Positions 53,265 to 62,141 of a stretch of 64,000 bases of DNA are shown in pieces. Source of the DNA: Dyadobacter pollutisoli. Its GTDB lineage: Bacteria > Bacteroidota > Bacteroidia > Cytophagales > Spirosomataceae. The translations under genes and the position numbers were made by a program. Where the stretch lies: contig NZ_CP112998.1 of NCBI RefSeq assembly GCF_026625565.1, forward strand, positions 6,236,501 through 6,300,500. The letters run 5' to 3'. How positions within the stretch are numbered: the first letter of the stretch is position 1; every line of letters begins with the position of its first letter. The notes under the pieces were generated by a model. It searched no databases and was not told the DNA's origin. It saw only the letters and a list, made by a program, of their open reading frames with translations.

Positions 53265-53732
53265 ATGAAAAGTCTGAAAAAATTGGGTTTCCTGGTTGCA
53301 TTGCTGTCTCTGACGTTTTCAGCGGTATATGCAGGAGATGGGAACAAAAAGTCTGATAAAGCTGCTGAAAAGGGCATTCAGTTTACGGAGGCGTCCTGGG
53401 CGGCTATTCTTAAAAAAGCCAAGAAGGAAAACAAAATCATATTTTTTGACGCCTACACTACCTGGTGCGGACCATGTAAATTGCTGCAAAAAAATGTTTT
53501 CACCCGCGCTGATGTGGCGAAAGTTTTCAATGCCAATTTTATCAATGTAAAATTTGATATGGAAAGCGGCGAAGGCCCAGCCCTGGCGGAGAAATACCCG
53601 ATTGAAGGTTACCCGACATTGTTTTTTATTGATGGCAATGGAAAAATGGTAAAGTCGCTATTGGGCTACCAGACTCCTGAGAAATTAATAAAAGCTGCAA
53701 AATCCATTCAGAAAGCTCCAAGAACGATCTGA
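53265..53732 (+). CDS. Exported thioredoxin-family protein
   Basis: A 155-residue periplasmic redox protein. A signal peptide ends AVYAG at about 24; the active site is WCGPC (Cys68 and Cys71), followed by the thioredoxin cis-Pro region IEGYPTLFFIDGNG. Without an additional domain it could reduce or oxidise periplasmic cysteines; partner unknown. A plausible promoter is TTG at 53198-53200 with TATTTTCG at 53221-53228. Confidence 0.9.
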   Translation: MKSLKKLGFLVALLSLTFSAVYAGDGNKKSDKAAEKGIQFTEASWAAILKKAKKENKIIFFDAYTTWCGPCKLLQKNVFTRADVAKVFNANFINVKFDMESGEGPALAEKYPIEGYPTLFFIDGNGKMVKSLLGYQTPEKLIKAAKSIQKAPRTI

Positions 53733-53749
53733 TAATTGAATGGCTCACA

Positions 53750-53791
53750 AAAAATAAACCCCGGTGGCTTTCCACCGGGGTTTATTTTTTG
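53750..53791. terminator. Strong bidirectional terminator
   Basis: A 19-bp perfect stem (53750-53768 against 53773-53791) with a 4-nt loop and A/T-rich ends separates the thioredoxin gene and gmd. Confidence 0.95.
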
Positions 53792-53804
53792 GTACAAGGA
53801 TTTC

Positions 53805-54917
53805 CTATTCGTAGTAGTTCGGAACGCGGTGTCCGCTACTTTCCAATAGTCTGTCCTTCTTGAACAACATCACATCAGCAGTAACCATATCCTGGACCAA
53901 TGCTTTCAGGTCATATTTGGGTTTCCAGCCCAGCTTGGTCATCGACTTGGTAGGATCGCCAATCAGCAATTCCACTTCAGTCGGACGGAAATATCTTGGG
54001 TCAACAGCCACCACTTCTTTGCCAATCTCGATCTGGAAGTCAGGGTTAGTGCATTTACTCACAACGGCGATCTCATTGACGCCTTCGCCCTTAAATTCAA
54101 CTTCGATACCTACTTCTGCAAAAGCCATTTTGACGAAATCGCGGATGCGGGTCGTGATCCCCGTTGCGATTACAAAGTCCTCGGCCACTTCTTGTTGCAG
54201 GATCAGCCACATTGCCTCCACAAAGTCCTTGGCATGTCCCCAGTCGCGTTGTGCGTCCAAGTTACCCAGGTACACCTTGTCTTGCAGGCCCAACGCGATC
54301 CGCGCAACGGCACGTGTGATTTTCCTGGTCACGAAAGTTTCGCCGCGTAATGGAGATTCGTGGTTGAACAAAATCCCATTCACAGCAAACATATCATAAG
54401 CTTCACGATAGTTGACCGTGATCCAGTATCCGTACAATTTCGCGACTGCGTAAGGTGAGCGTGGATAAAACGGTGTAGTTTCCGATTGCGGAACTTCCTG
54501 CACCAGTCCGTATAATTCGGAAGTGGACGCCTGGTATATCTTCGTTTTTTTGGTCAATCCCAGCAAACGTACTGCTTCCAGGATACGAAGCGTACCAATA
54601 CCGTCGACATTAGCAGTGTATTCCGGTTCTTCAAAGCTAACCTGAACATGGGACATGGCGCCCAGGTTGTAGATTTCGTCTGGCTGAACTTCCTGTACAA
54701 TGCGGATAATGTTAGTAGAGTCGCTCAAATCACCATAGTGGAGGTGAAAGCGCACATTTTTTTCGTGTGGATCTTCGTAAATATGATCAATGCGTTGTGT
54801 ATTGAACAACGAGCTGCGTCGTTTGATACCATGCACTTCATATCCTTTGCTTAAAAGTAGTTCCGCCAAATAAGAACCATCTTGCCCGGTAATCCCGGTA
54901 ATCAGGGCTTTTTTCAT
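53805..54917 (-). CDS. gmd: GDP-mannose 4,6-dehydratase
   Basis: A 370-residue extended SDR enzyme that makes GDP-4-keto-6-deoxymannose, precursor of GDP-fucose or GDP-rhamnose. ITGITGQDGSYLAELLL is the NADP motif, YGDLSDSTNI and ASTSELYG carry the Ser/Thr and Glu, and YAVAKLYGYW the catalytic Tyr/Lys. NHESPLRGETFVTRKITRA is diagnostic for Gmd. The partner fcl (or rmd) is not adjacent. It supplies a sugar for the surface glycans made elsewhere in this region. Confidence 0.96.
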   Translation of the reverse strand: MKKALITGITGQDGSYLAELLLSKGYEVHGIKRRSSLFNTQRIDHIYEDPHEKNVRFHLHYGDLSDSTNIIRIVQEVQPDEIYNLGAMSHVQVSFEEPEYTANVDGIGTLRILEAVRLLGLTKKTKIYQASTSELYGLVQEVPQSETTPFYPRSPYAVAKLYGYWITVNYREAYDMFAVNGILFNHESPLRGETFVTRKITRAVARIALGLQDKVYLGNLDAQRDWGHAKDFVEAMWLILQQEVAEDFVIATGITTRIRDFVKMAFAEVGIEVEFKGEGVNEIAVVSKCTNPDFQIEIGKEVVAVDPRYFRPTEVELLIGDPTKSMTKLGWKPKYDLKALVQDMVTADVMLFKKDRLLESSGHRVPNYYE

Positions 54918-54989
54918 TATTGTCTTAGGTATGTATATGTGGATAATGTTATCCGGTTTAAAGTAAAAAACAATTTTATCAACGCCGGC

Positions 54990-55559
54990 CTAGTTGCTTT
55001 CAGAAGCCGGATTTACCATCATACTTCTTTTAATATCCACCCTGTCCGAAAGTATCACGGCAGACGAATATTGCTGACGGACGAGATCCAGGTATTGTTC
55101 TGCATCGCTCCGGTACATAAAATCCCCTACTTTGACACGGTAGGTTGGCTGCGAATAGGACATGTATGGGTTAAGGTCCGGGAATGCCTGGTAAATGTAC
55201 GATTTGGCTGCGTCGGCCTCTTGTCTTACATTACCAACATAGATCTGTATACGGAAACCATTAATGTACCTGATGGATTTATTTTGCTTTGCAAGCGTAT
55301 CCAGAACAGTGTCCAGGCGCTTGTTTACATACAAAGGTTTGTCCACATTGGCCCTGGGAACATTGTTGTTTTTAGGAGCGACGGCTGTTTCCGTCTTTTT
55401 TGCAAAGGTAGGTTCAGTGTACTCGTAACGGGGACGAACCGATGCGAGGTCTTCCTTATATTCGGAACCGGAAGAGCTGACCACCGATTTTTTGCTGCAA
55501 CCTGCGAGGACGATTATACCAAGATGCAAAGCCCATAAAAATTTCTTTTTCAGCATCAT
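54990..55559 (-). CDS. SPOR-domain lipoprotein
   Basis: About 189 residues with a lipobox VLAGC (Cys about 21) and a C-terminal SPOR domain (GFRIQIYVGNVRQEADAAKSYIY, YMSYSQPTYRVKVGDFMYRSDAEQYLDLVRQ), which binds denuded peptidoglycan at division sites. The linker is rich in Lys/Thr/Asn. The ATG at 55559 (MMLKKKFLW) gives a clean signal; the frame opens further upstream at 55616 without sense. It is divergent from murB, and so faces another peptidoglycan gene. Confidence 0.85.
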   Translation of the reverse strand: MMLKKKFLWALHLGIIVLAGCSKKSVVSSSGSEYKEDLASVRPRYEYTEPTFAKKTETAVAPKNNNVPRANVDKPLYVNKRLDTVLDTLAKQNKSIRYINGFRIQIYVGNVRQEADAAKSYIYQAFPDLNPYMSYSQPTYRVKVGDFMYRSDAEQYLDLVRQQYSSAVILSDRVDIKRSMMVNPASESN

Positions 55560-55659
55560 ATCCTGAACCATTGTGACTGAGCCCACAAACTTAATCAAAA
55601 ATGGATGAATCACCATACCACTAAATTTTGAATGTAATATCTAACTTTACCGGCCTATT

Positions 55660-56688
55660 ATGACCATTTCGATGCAAATACAATCTAACTTTTCACTTCG
55701 CCACCTCAATACTTTCGGCCTCGAATCGGAGGCCCGCTACTTCGTGGAAGCCCGGTCTATTGAAGAACTAACTGAAATTCTGCTCGATCCGGTATGGAAA
55801 CAGACGGCAAAATTTATTCTCGGAGGCGGAAGTAATGTCCTTTTTACCAGGAATGTCGATGCGCTGGTCATTCATCCGGTCATTAAAGGCATTGAAAAAA
55901 TAAAGGAAGATGACGACCGTGTCTGGTTAAAAGTCGGAGGAGGAGAAGTGTGGCATGACTTCGTGATGCATTGCGTTGAAAACAATTATGGTGGCATTGA
56001 AAACCTCTCATTGATTCCCGGAACAGTAGGCGCGGCACCGATGCAGAACATTGGCGCTTACGGTGTCGAGATCAAGGATGTGATCGAATCAGTAGAGGGT
56101 GTAAGCATTCAAAATGGCCAGAAAAGGACGTTTTCCAAAGAAGAATGCCAGTTTGGCTACCGGGAAAGTGTTTTCAAAAGAGCATTGAAAGATCAGTACG
56201 TGATCACCGGTGCTACATTTGTTTTAAGCAAAAACCCAGTGCTGAATGTGGGGTATGGAGATGTGAAAAAGACATTGGAAGAAATGAATGTGGCCAGCCC
56301 GACGATCAGGGACGTCAGCGATGCGATCATTAAAATCCGCCAAAGTAAGCTGCCTGACCCGGCACAAATAGGGAATGCAGGTAGTTTTTTCAAAAACCCG
56401 GAAATCCCGTCAGGACAATACGCAGAACTGAAAGAAACTTTTGCTGAAATGCCCGGATATGTGGTGAGCGCCGAAAAAGTGAAAGTGCCAGCCGGCTGGC
56501 TGATTGAACAAGCGGGCTGGAAAGGGTATCGCCGCGGCGCGATCGGGGTACATGAGAGGCAAGCCCTCGTCCTCGTTAATTATGGAGGCGGTAATGGTAA
56601 TGATATCAAAGCCCTGGCAGAAGAAATCAAGGCTTCGGTATCAGTCAAATTCGGCATTGACCTGAATGCCGAGGTGAATTTTATTTGA
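55660..56688 (+). CDS. murB: UDP-N-acetylmuramate dehydrogenase (type I)
   Basis: A 342-residue FAD enzyme for the second step of UDP-MurNAc synthesis. The FAD segment FILGGGSNVLF, GIENLSLIPGTVGAAPMQNIGAYG and the catalytic GNAGSFFKNP Ser, with the C-terminal NAEVNFI Glu, are present. The CQFGYRESVFK segment with its Tyr loop marks the type I (E. coli-like) form. An ATG at 55672 (MQIQSNF) is an alternative start. Confidence 0.95.
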   Translation: MTISMQIQSNFSLRHLNTFGLESEARYFVEARSIEELTEILLDPVWKQTAKFILGGGSNVLFTRNVDALVIHPVIKGIEKIKEDDDRVWLKVGGGEVWHDFVMHCVENNYGGIENLSLIPGTVGAAPMQNIGAYGVEIKDVIESVEGVSIQNGQKRTFSKEECQFGYRESVFKRALKDQYVITGATFVLSKNPVLNVGYGDVKKTLEEMNVASPTIRDVSDAIIKIRQSKLPDPAQIGNAGSFFKNPEIPSGQYAELKETFAEMPGYVVSAEKVKVPAGWLIEQAGWKGYRRGAIGVHERQALVLVNYGGGNGNDIKALAEEIKASVSVKFGIDLNAEVNFI

Positions 56689-56743
56689 AATTAATGAGGT
56701 ACCGAAAAGCTGATTATTAGCCCTGAAATCCCTTCACGACGTT

Positions 56744-58246
56744 ATGAAAAATTTGACCATTGCCACGCTGGTATACGTATCAGCGCCTACCTGTTTTTTT
56801 CTTTTATTCTGGCTGAAACCTCATTTTGCATTCATTTCAATCCTGTGCCTGCTGATGGCCTTTTTTCTGGCAATAAGAAAATTGAATGTGCCGGAAACCA
56901 AAGCTGAGGAAATCAATATGCTGCCTCTTTTGGGCTCGTCATTCGCACTGGCTACCCTCGTCTGCACTTTTTCAGAGTTCGGGATATTTCAATACCAAAG
57001 CTATGATTACCTGATACATAACTATAAATTCAATTTGCTGGCTACTCAGGATTTACCGTTGTATAGTGAGGACCGACAGGTATATATGTGCTACTACCTG
57101 GGGAACTACATTATACCGTCATTACTCGGAAAATACCTTTCATTAAGTGTCATTAAATTCTTCTTCTTTGTCTGGTGCACGATTGGCCTGGCGCTTACCT
57201 ACACCTGGATTCAGGTCCGGGTCATTGATCTGCATCCTTGGAAACGCATATTCATTTGTGTCGCGCTGGTAGTAGGTTCTTATGTCTGCGTGATTTTCCC
57301 GGCGCTGCACCATTTTATTCCCACGCTGCCTATTCAGGAAGGTAATTCGCTGGTTGTAAACGGCAAGTTTATCCTAAATCAGGTACCTATTTTTACAAGA
57401 GGATTGTCGGAATCCCCCCAGCACACATTACCGGCTATCCTCGGGATATGCTTCCTTCTGGCGATCGGCGACAAGCCTGCTTATTTCAACGCGGCAGCGT
57501 ATTTTTTTCTCGGTACATTGTTTCTGACCCCTTTTGCAGCGATTGGTTTGCTTGGGTTTTTAGTAATGAGTTTTGTTAAAAATGTCTCGAAAGAGGGAAG
57601 GACATTCTTCCTGGATCAGGTACTGTATGCCATACCGCTGCTTATCGCATATCTGCCCGTTGTGCTGTTTTTAACAAGCTCGGAGGCCACCACGATGGAA
57701 AGTAACCGCGCACTGTGGCAAACCAACGCGGATTATTGGTGGGTTTACTACCTGGCCTACCTGGGTGTCGCGTATGGAATATGGTTTCTGTTTTTTGGAA
57801 AACGACTCATGCAGTTCGATCGTGATGCATTGCTGGTTTCTCTCGTTTTTCTGGTCATTGTTTCCCTGTTCCAAATCGGGTATTACAATGATCTCAATAT
57901 TCGCTCGTCGGTGGTGCCGCAGATGGTTTTTAGTATATCAATCGCCTACGTAATTGTTACAAACTCCAAACTGATTTTCAAGAAGAGGATCTTAACATTA
58001 GGGATTTTGTTCTGGGCATTGAATGGCGTCAGCCCGCTGAAATTTTACTATGAAAGGCTTTTTGTTTTAAAAGGACACAGAAATACGATTGAAAATCCGG
58101 TCCCGCGCAGCGCCCGCGACGAGTACTACGACCTGCTGGAAAGCGCCTATCAAAAAAACGGGAAAGAAGTAGTAAAGCAATATTCATTGCGAAAGGGTAC
58201 ATTCTTCGAGCGATTTCTACTCAATAAAAATAGCGGGCGGCGGTAG
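56744..58246 (+). CDS. Polytopic membrane protein of unknown function
   Basis: A 500-residue protein with about 11 hydrophobic segments and a long extracytoplasmic loop after the third segment (YQSYDYLIHNYKFNLLATQDLPLYSEDRQVYMCYYLGNYI). The layout resembles GT-C-type glycosyltransferases (ArnT/DUF-like), but I do not see a clear catalytic DE/DD motif I could name. The basic C-terminal tail is cytosolic. It is 55 bp downstream of murB, possibly coupled by read-through, and precedes a T9SS esterase and a GT2 on the opposite strand. Envelope glycan or lipid function is only an inference. Confidence 0.65.
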   Translation: MKNLTIATLVYVSAPTCFFLLFWLKPHFAFISILCLLMAFFLAIRKLNVPETKAEEINMLPLLGSSFALATLVCTFSEFGIFQYQSYDYLIHNYKFNLLATQDLPLYSEDRQVYMCYYLGNYIIPSLLGKYLSLSVIKFFFFVWCTIGLALTYTWIQVRVIDLHPWKRIFICVALVVGSYVCVIFPALHHFIPTLPIQEGNSLVVNGKFILNQVPIFTRGLSESPQHTLPAILGICFLLAIGDKPAYFNAAAYFFLGTLFLTPFAAIGLLGFLVMSFVKNVSKEGRTFFLDQVLYAIPLLIAYLPVVLFLTSSEATTMESNRALWQTNADYWWVYYLAYLGVAYGIWFLFFGKRLMQFDRDALLVSLVFLVIVSLFQIGYYNDLNIRSSVVPQMVFSISIAYVIVTNSKLIFKKRILTLGILFWALNGVSPLKFYYERLFVLKGHRNTIENPVPRSARDEYYDLLESAYQKNGKEVVKQYSLRKGTFFERFLLNKNSGRR

Positions 58247-58304
58247 GGAATTTACTATATGAGGTATACCCAGTCAACCACTAGTAAAAATGGCTGCCGA
58301 TTGC

Positions 58305-60269
58305 TCAATGCATCAGCAAAACTCTGCGGGCGCTCGACTTGTCTCCATAATAAACCCTCAGAATATACTGGCCACTACTACAATCATTCACATTGAATGT
58401 GACCCAATCCTTGCCTTCATAACTCACATTTTTAAACATTTTACCACTTGCAGAAAACAGTTCCACCAGGCTGATATTAGCTGTGCCGGAAGCAATATTG
58501 ATAAAATCGGTTACTGGGTTAGGATAGATCATAATGCTTATCTCTTGCAGGAGATCGTCACCCTGCTTGGTAATTGTTGTAGACGATAAATTCGATTCAG
58601 ATTGATCCGTATAACCTCTGATTCGATAAATGTATTCAATTCCTTTTTTTGCTGATGGGTCTTCATATTTGAACTGGCTTGCCGGGAAATGCAATATCTC
58701 ATGTGTACCAAGTGTGTCCGCAGCATCAAATCGCTCCAACATGTACCCGGCTACATTTGGCAGTTTATTCCAGCTTAGGACCACCTGGTGATCTTGTTCG
58801 TTAGATACGAGCGTTATCGCGCCCAAATCCGTGTAAGGAAAAATCTTATTATGGTGAAAAGCAAACGCGCGCTGCCCCTTGGTATTTCTAAGAAACGGTC
58901 CAATGTACACCCAGGCGGCACTCAACAGCCCCGAGTAATGATATTTGGAAGGAAGATATTTAATCGTAGAATCATTCGCAGCCTCTTTTAGCTTCACAAC
59001 GATCCTATTGGCCTCTGCTCTGCCTGACGCCAGTTTTTTCCACTCAGCATTCAGATAGAAAAAGTCTTTCATAGTAAAAACGGAAGAGCTTTCCTGGCTT
59101 CCTTCAATGTTCACAGCTGTTGTGTCATTAGGATAGACCATCCGCTGGTAATCTTCAAAAACCATTGTTATTTCATCCTTTTTAGATGTAGAATAAAATG
59201 CCTTCTGCAAGCTGGGTGAAGAAATCTTTTCTTTTTGACCATAATGATAAAATCCCGCCAAATCCGCCAGGTCGCGACCCACTTGCAGGTATCCCTCTAA
59301 GCCATAGTGAAATCCATTCCATCCTTCGGCGCCCAGAGCTGCATAAGGCTGAATAATGGGATACTTTCGATCCATTGTTCTTTGTTGTTCCCGCAAGAGA
59401 CCAATCCGGTCGTCATATGCGCCGCCGCCGAAAAGAGGAAGTTGAAAAAGGTATATCTTTTCAACCATAGGGTAATCTTCCTGCCACATTTTCACCAATT
59501 TGTCAAAACGCGGAGCCCAGGTTAGCGGATCATCAGACGAGGCCTCTGTTTCGCCCTGCCAGAAAAATATGGCTTTCAAAGAAGGCAGCAATCCAGATTC
59601 TTTCGCCGCATTCAGCAGGTATCCGTAGAAGCTCGATCTTTCGGTGAGAGCGAGTAGGGAAGCGCCTGCTGCGGAGCCGTTGATGACGCATGTAGGAACC
59701 TGGTATTTTTCAGCAATGCTTCTCTGAAATTCAATTCCGAATATACCTACGCGCTGACCAATGTCATTTGCTAAACCCCATGCAGCTGCACCTCCCGAAG
59801 ATCCGTATGTCCGTGCAAACTCGTTTCTGTACTGGTAGTCTATCTCCCAGGCTACCGCGTTGGATTGTCCGTAAATCAGGTAAAAATCACCGGCGACAAT
59901 GTTATCGCGTCTGGCGATCAGCACGGAGTCAGATTTTGACTTGCAGGCGTAAATTTCAAACGAATACTCGGCAAGCTCAGCCTTGATTTTGAACGAAAAG
60001 TTAAATGGAGCTTGTGCGCCGTTATATTGAAGATCTTTTCTTTGATAACCGCTTCTTGTCTTGTCCCTGAATTTTATGACAGACAGATAGGCATATCCGG
60101 GCTCTTGTACCCTGCCCAGAAAATCCACATCTGCCTGCCCGGTGCTGTCTCTTGCAAAAAGCTGCATGTCGGCAGGCACTTTGTCCAGGATGGCTATGCC
60201 GGATGGTTGGGCATAAGTTGTACGAATAAATAATCCTGTAAATAAAAACAGTAGTATCAATCTTTTCAT
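58305..60269 (-). CDS. SGNH-type esterase with FN3-like segment and T9SS sorting domain
   Basis: A 654-residue secreted protein. The signal peptide ends TTYAQ (about 21). The catalytic entry IYGQSNAVAWE (GQSN) near residue 130 is the Ser motif of sialate O-acetylesterase or CE6-like hydrolases, FFWQGETEA and NGFHYGLEGY supply later blocks. An FN3-like stretch (QVVLSWNKLPNVAGYMLERFD) precedes a C-terminal T9SS domain (IYPNPVTDFINIASG, GQYILRVYYGDKSSARRVLLMH). It probably deacetylates glycans outside the cell. A 23-bp palindrome lies just upstream. Confidence 0.82.
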   Translation of the reverse strand: MKRLILLFLFTGLFIRTTYAQPSGIAILDKVPADMQLFARDSTGQADVDFLGRVQEPGYAYLSVIKFRDKTRSGYQRKDLQYNGAQAPFNFSFKIKAELAEYSFEIYACKSKSDSVLIARRDNIVAGDFYLIYGQSNAVAWEIDYQYRNEFARTYGSSGGAAAWGLANDIGQRVGIFGIEFQRSIAEKYQVPTCVINGSAAGASLLALTERSSFYGYLLNAAKESGLLPSLKAIFFWQGETEASSDDPLTWAPRFDKLVKMWQEDYPMVEKIYLFQLPLFGGGAYDDRIGLLREQQRTMDRKYPIIQPYAALGAEGWNGFHYGLEGYLQVGRDLADLAGFYHYGQKEKISSPSLQKAFYSTSKKDEITMVFEDYQRMVYPNDTTAVNIEGSQESSSVFTMKDFFYLNAEWKKLASGRAEANRIVVKLKEAANDSTIKYLPSKYHYSGLLSAAWVYIGPFLRNTKGQRAFAFHHNKIFPYTDLGAITLVSNEQDHQVVLSWNKLPNVAGYMLERFDAADTLGTHEILHFPASQFKYEDPSAKKGIEYIYRIRGYTDQSESNLSSTTITKQGDDLLQEISIMIYPNPVTDFINIASGTANISLVELFSASGKMFKNVSYEGKDWVTFNVNDCSSGQYILRVYYGDKSSARRVLLMH

Positions 60270-60295
60270 TCGTAGAAGCGGGGTGCTTGGATTAC

Positions 60296-60318
60296 CACTT
60301 TATCAATTTGATAAAGTG
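60296..60318. promoter_or_regulatory. 23-bp perfect palindrome upstream of the esterase gene
   Basis: Arms of 11 nt (60296-60306 and 60308-60318) surround a central T, 27 bp upstream of the esterase start and 67 bp downstream of the GT2 stop. There is no T run, so an operator seems likelier than a terminator. Confidence 0.5.
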
Positions 60319-60384
60319 CTCCATATCTACGGAGGAAAAAAGAAATTGGATTTCAAAAATTATCCTGAGGCTACTATGAGTTTT

Positions 60385-61095
60385 CTAACGGCCCAGTCCG
60401 TACCTGACAATGCAGTACAGGGCGCGGAAACCATCTTTCCAGTTAATTTTCTTGCCTTCGTCGTAGGTCCGGCCGTAGTAGGAGACGCCTACTTCATATA
60501 TTCGGATTTTTGGGACTTTAGAGATTTTGGCCGTGACTTCTGGTTCAAAGCCAAAGCGGTTTTCAAGCAATACCAACCCTTTGAGAATGTCGGCCCTGAA
60601 AAGTTTGTAGCATGTTTCCATATCCGTCAGATTGAGATTGGTAAACATGTTGCTCAGGAAAGTAAGGAATTTGTTGCCGATCGTATGCCAGAAAAAGAGG
60701 ATGCGGTGTGGTCTCCCACCCATAAAGCGGGAGCCGTACACCACATCAGCATATCCTTCAATTACCGGTTTTAGCAAGATATTAAATTCTTGCGGGTCAT
60801 ATTCGAGGTCGGCATCCTGCACGATAATGTAGTCACCGATGGCCCTGCGAATGCCCGTATGTAAGGCCGCTCCCTTACCCTGATTGTATTCATGGCGATA
60901 ATAGCTTATCTCCATCTGCGGATTTTCCTCAATAAACCTTTTCGCTACGCCTTCCGTGTTGTCCGACGAACAATCGTTGACTATTACTATTTCCTTTTGA
61001 AAGCCGCCAATCAGTTCAACAGATTTGAGTTTATCCAATACTTTCCAAATTGTCTTTTCCTCATTGTAAGCAGGAACGATAACAGATAACTTCAT
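60385..61095 (-). CDS. Family 2 glycosyltransferase, DPM1/polyprenol-phosphate type
   Basis: A 236-residue GT-A enzyme opening MKLSVIVPAYNEEKTIWKVLDKLKS, with VNDCSSDNT, a NQGKGAALHTGIRRAIGDYIIVQDADLEYDP metal-binding DAD motif, YGSRFMGG and the CYKLFRADIL acceptor loop. There is no C-terminal membrane part, as in DPM1-like soluble dolichol/undecaprenyl-phosphate hexosyltransferases. It may charge a lipid carrier used by the neighbouring glycan enzymes. Same strand as the esterase but 115 bp apart. Confidence 0.88.
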   Translation of the reverse strand: MKLSVIVPAYNEEKTIWKVLDKLKSVELIGGFQKEIVIVNDCSSDNTEGVAKRFIEENPQMEISYYRHEYNQGKGAALHTGIRRAIGDYIIVQDADLEYDPQEFNILLKPVIEGYADVVYGSRFMGGRPHRILFFWHTIGNKFLTFLSNMFTNLNLTDMETCYKLFRADILKGLVLLENRFGFEPEVTAKISKVPKIRIYEVGVSYYGRTYDEGKKINWKDGFRALYCIVRYGLGR

Positions 61096-61159
61096 CAGAA
61101 CGTTAAAAGGTGAATAGAAATAAAGGACGTTATTGAGTATAAATTAGTTGGAAAAAAAA

Positions 61160-62068
61160 TCAATCGAAACACAGTGAAGCAGCACCAAGCAAGCCTGCGT
61201 CATTAGCCAAAGTGGCGCGTTTAATGGTGATAGTCTTTAAGTAATAAGGCGTTAGCCAGTATTCAAAACGCTCATTAATGGCTGGCAAAATAAATTCAAA
61301 CGATGCAGAAATACCACCGCCGATCAAAATAGTTGTAATGTCCAGGATACGGATCATCGACACAAGTCCTTCTCCAAGCAGGTAACCCATTTCGTGAAAT
61401 ACCTGTTTCGCAAGCTCATCGCCTTTCGAAGCAGCAGCAACGAGGCCGGTAGTAGAGATAGTCCCGTCGTCAGGAAGCTGCGTCTGGCCTGTGTATTCGG
61501 CACGCATGGCATTGGCCAGGTCGAGCAGTTCTTTCTTGCCAATGTTACGTTCCAGCACTTTTCCATTCTTGGATGGAACGTGGCCTGGCTCCATAGCATT
61601 ACCGCCACCGCCTTTGAAAACTTTCTTATCAATAATAGCAGCACCGCCGATACCGGTTCCGAGCGTTACGAAAATGTAGTCCTCAGGAAGTTTGTCTTCT
61701 CCAAAATAATACTCACCCAACGCCGCAGCATTGGCATCATTTTCAAGATAAAAATCGTGGCTTGGAAATCTTTCTTTCAGATCAGGAACAATGGCAATGC
61801 CATCAATTTCAGGGATAGCAGTAATTTCTATCAATGTAGTCCGGTCTCTGGTCGTGAGTCCGGGAACACCGATTCCTACTCTTTTTACCTCCGGATATTC
61901 AACAAGCTGTAACGCTATCGCATCTCCTAATCTTTCTATAAAATGCCCTGAACTACGCCAGCTGGCGGTATCGTGACTGTAAAAATTTGAAATTCTTCCA
62001 TCCGTAGCGTCAACGATCCCCATTTTTACGTTAGTACCGCCCACGTCTATACCGAGGTATTGTTCCAT
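61160..62068 (-). CDS. ROK-family sugar kinase (glucokinase-like) lacking the zinc motif
   Basis: A 302-residue cytosolic kinase. IDVGGTNVKMGIVD is the phosphate loop, LENDANAAALGEYYFG and TLGTGIGGAAIIDKKV follow, and ILIGGGIS ends the ATP site. The ROK zinc sequence (CxCGxxGCxE) is missing: where it should be the chain reads GHVPSKNGKVLERNIG. That resembles polyphosphate-glucokinase-type members, so polyphosphate could be the phosphate donor; this is an inference. It is probably monocistronic. Confidence 0.88.
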   Translation of the reverse strand: MEQYLGIDVGGTNVKMGIVDATDGRISNFYSHDTASWRSSGHFIERLGDAIALQLVEYPEVKRVGIGVPGLTTRDRTTLIEITAIPEIDGIAIVPDLKERFPSHDFYLENDANAAALGEYYFGEDKLPEDYIFVTLGTGIGGAAIIDKKVFKGGGGNAMEPGHVPSKNGKVLERNIGKKELLDLANAMRAEYTGQTQLPDDGTISTTGLVAAASKGDELAKQVFHEMGYLLGEGLVSMIRILDITTILIGGGISASFEFILPAINERFEYWLTPYYLKTITIKRATLANDAGLLGAASLCFD

Positions 62069-62141
62069 GAAATGAAATATGGGTTTAATAAATAATTTTA
62101 AAAATGCGGCAATTTAGTAAAATTGCTCTATTCTTTACTAA

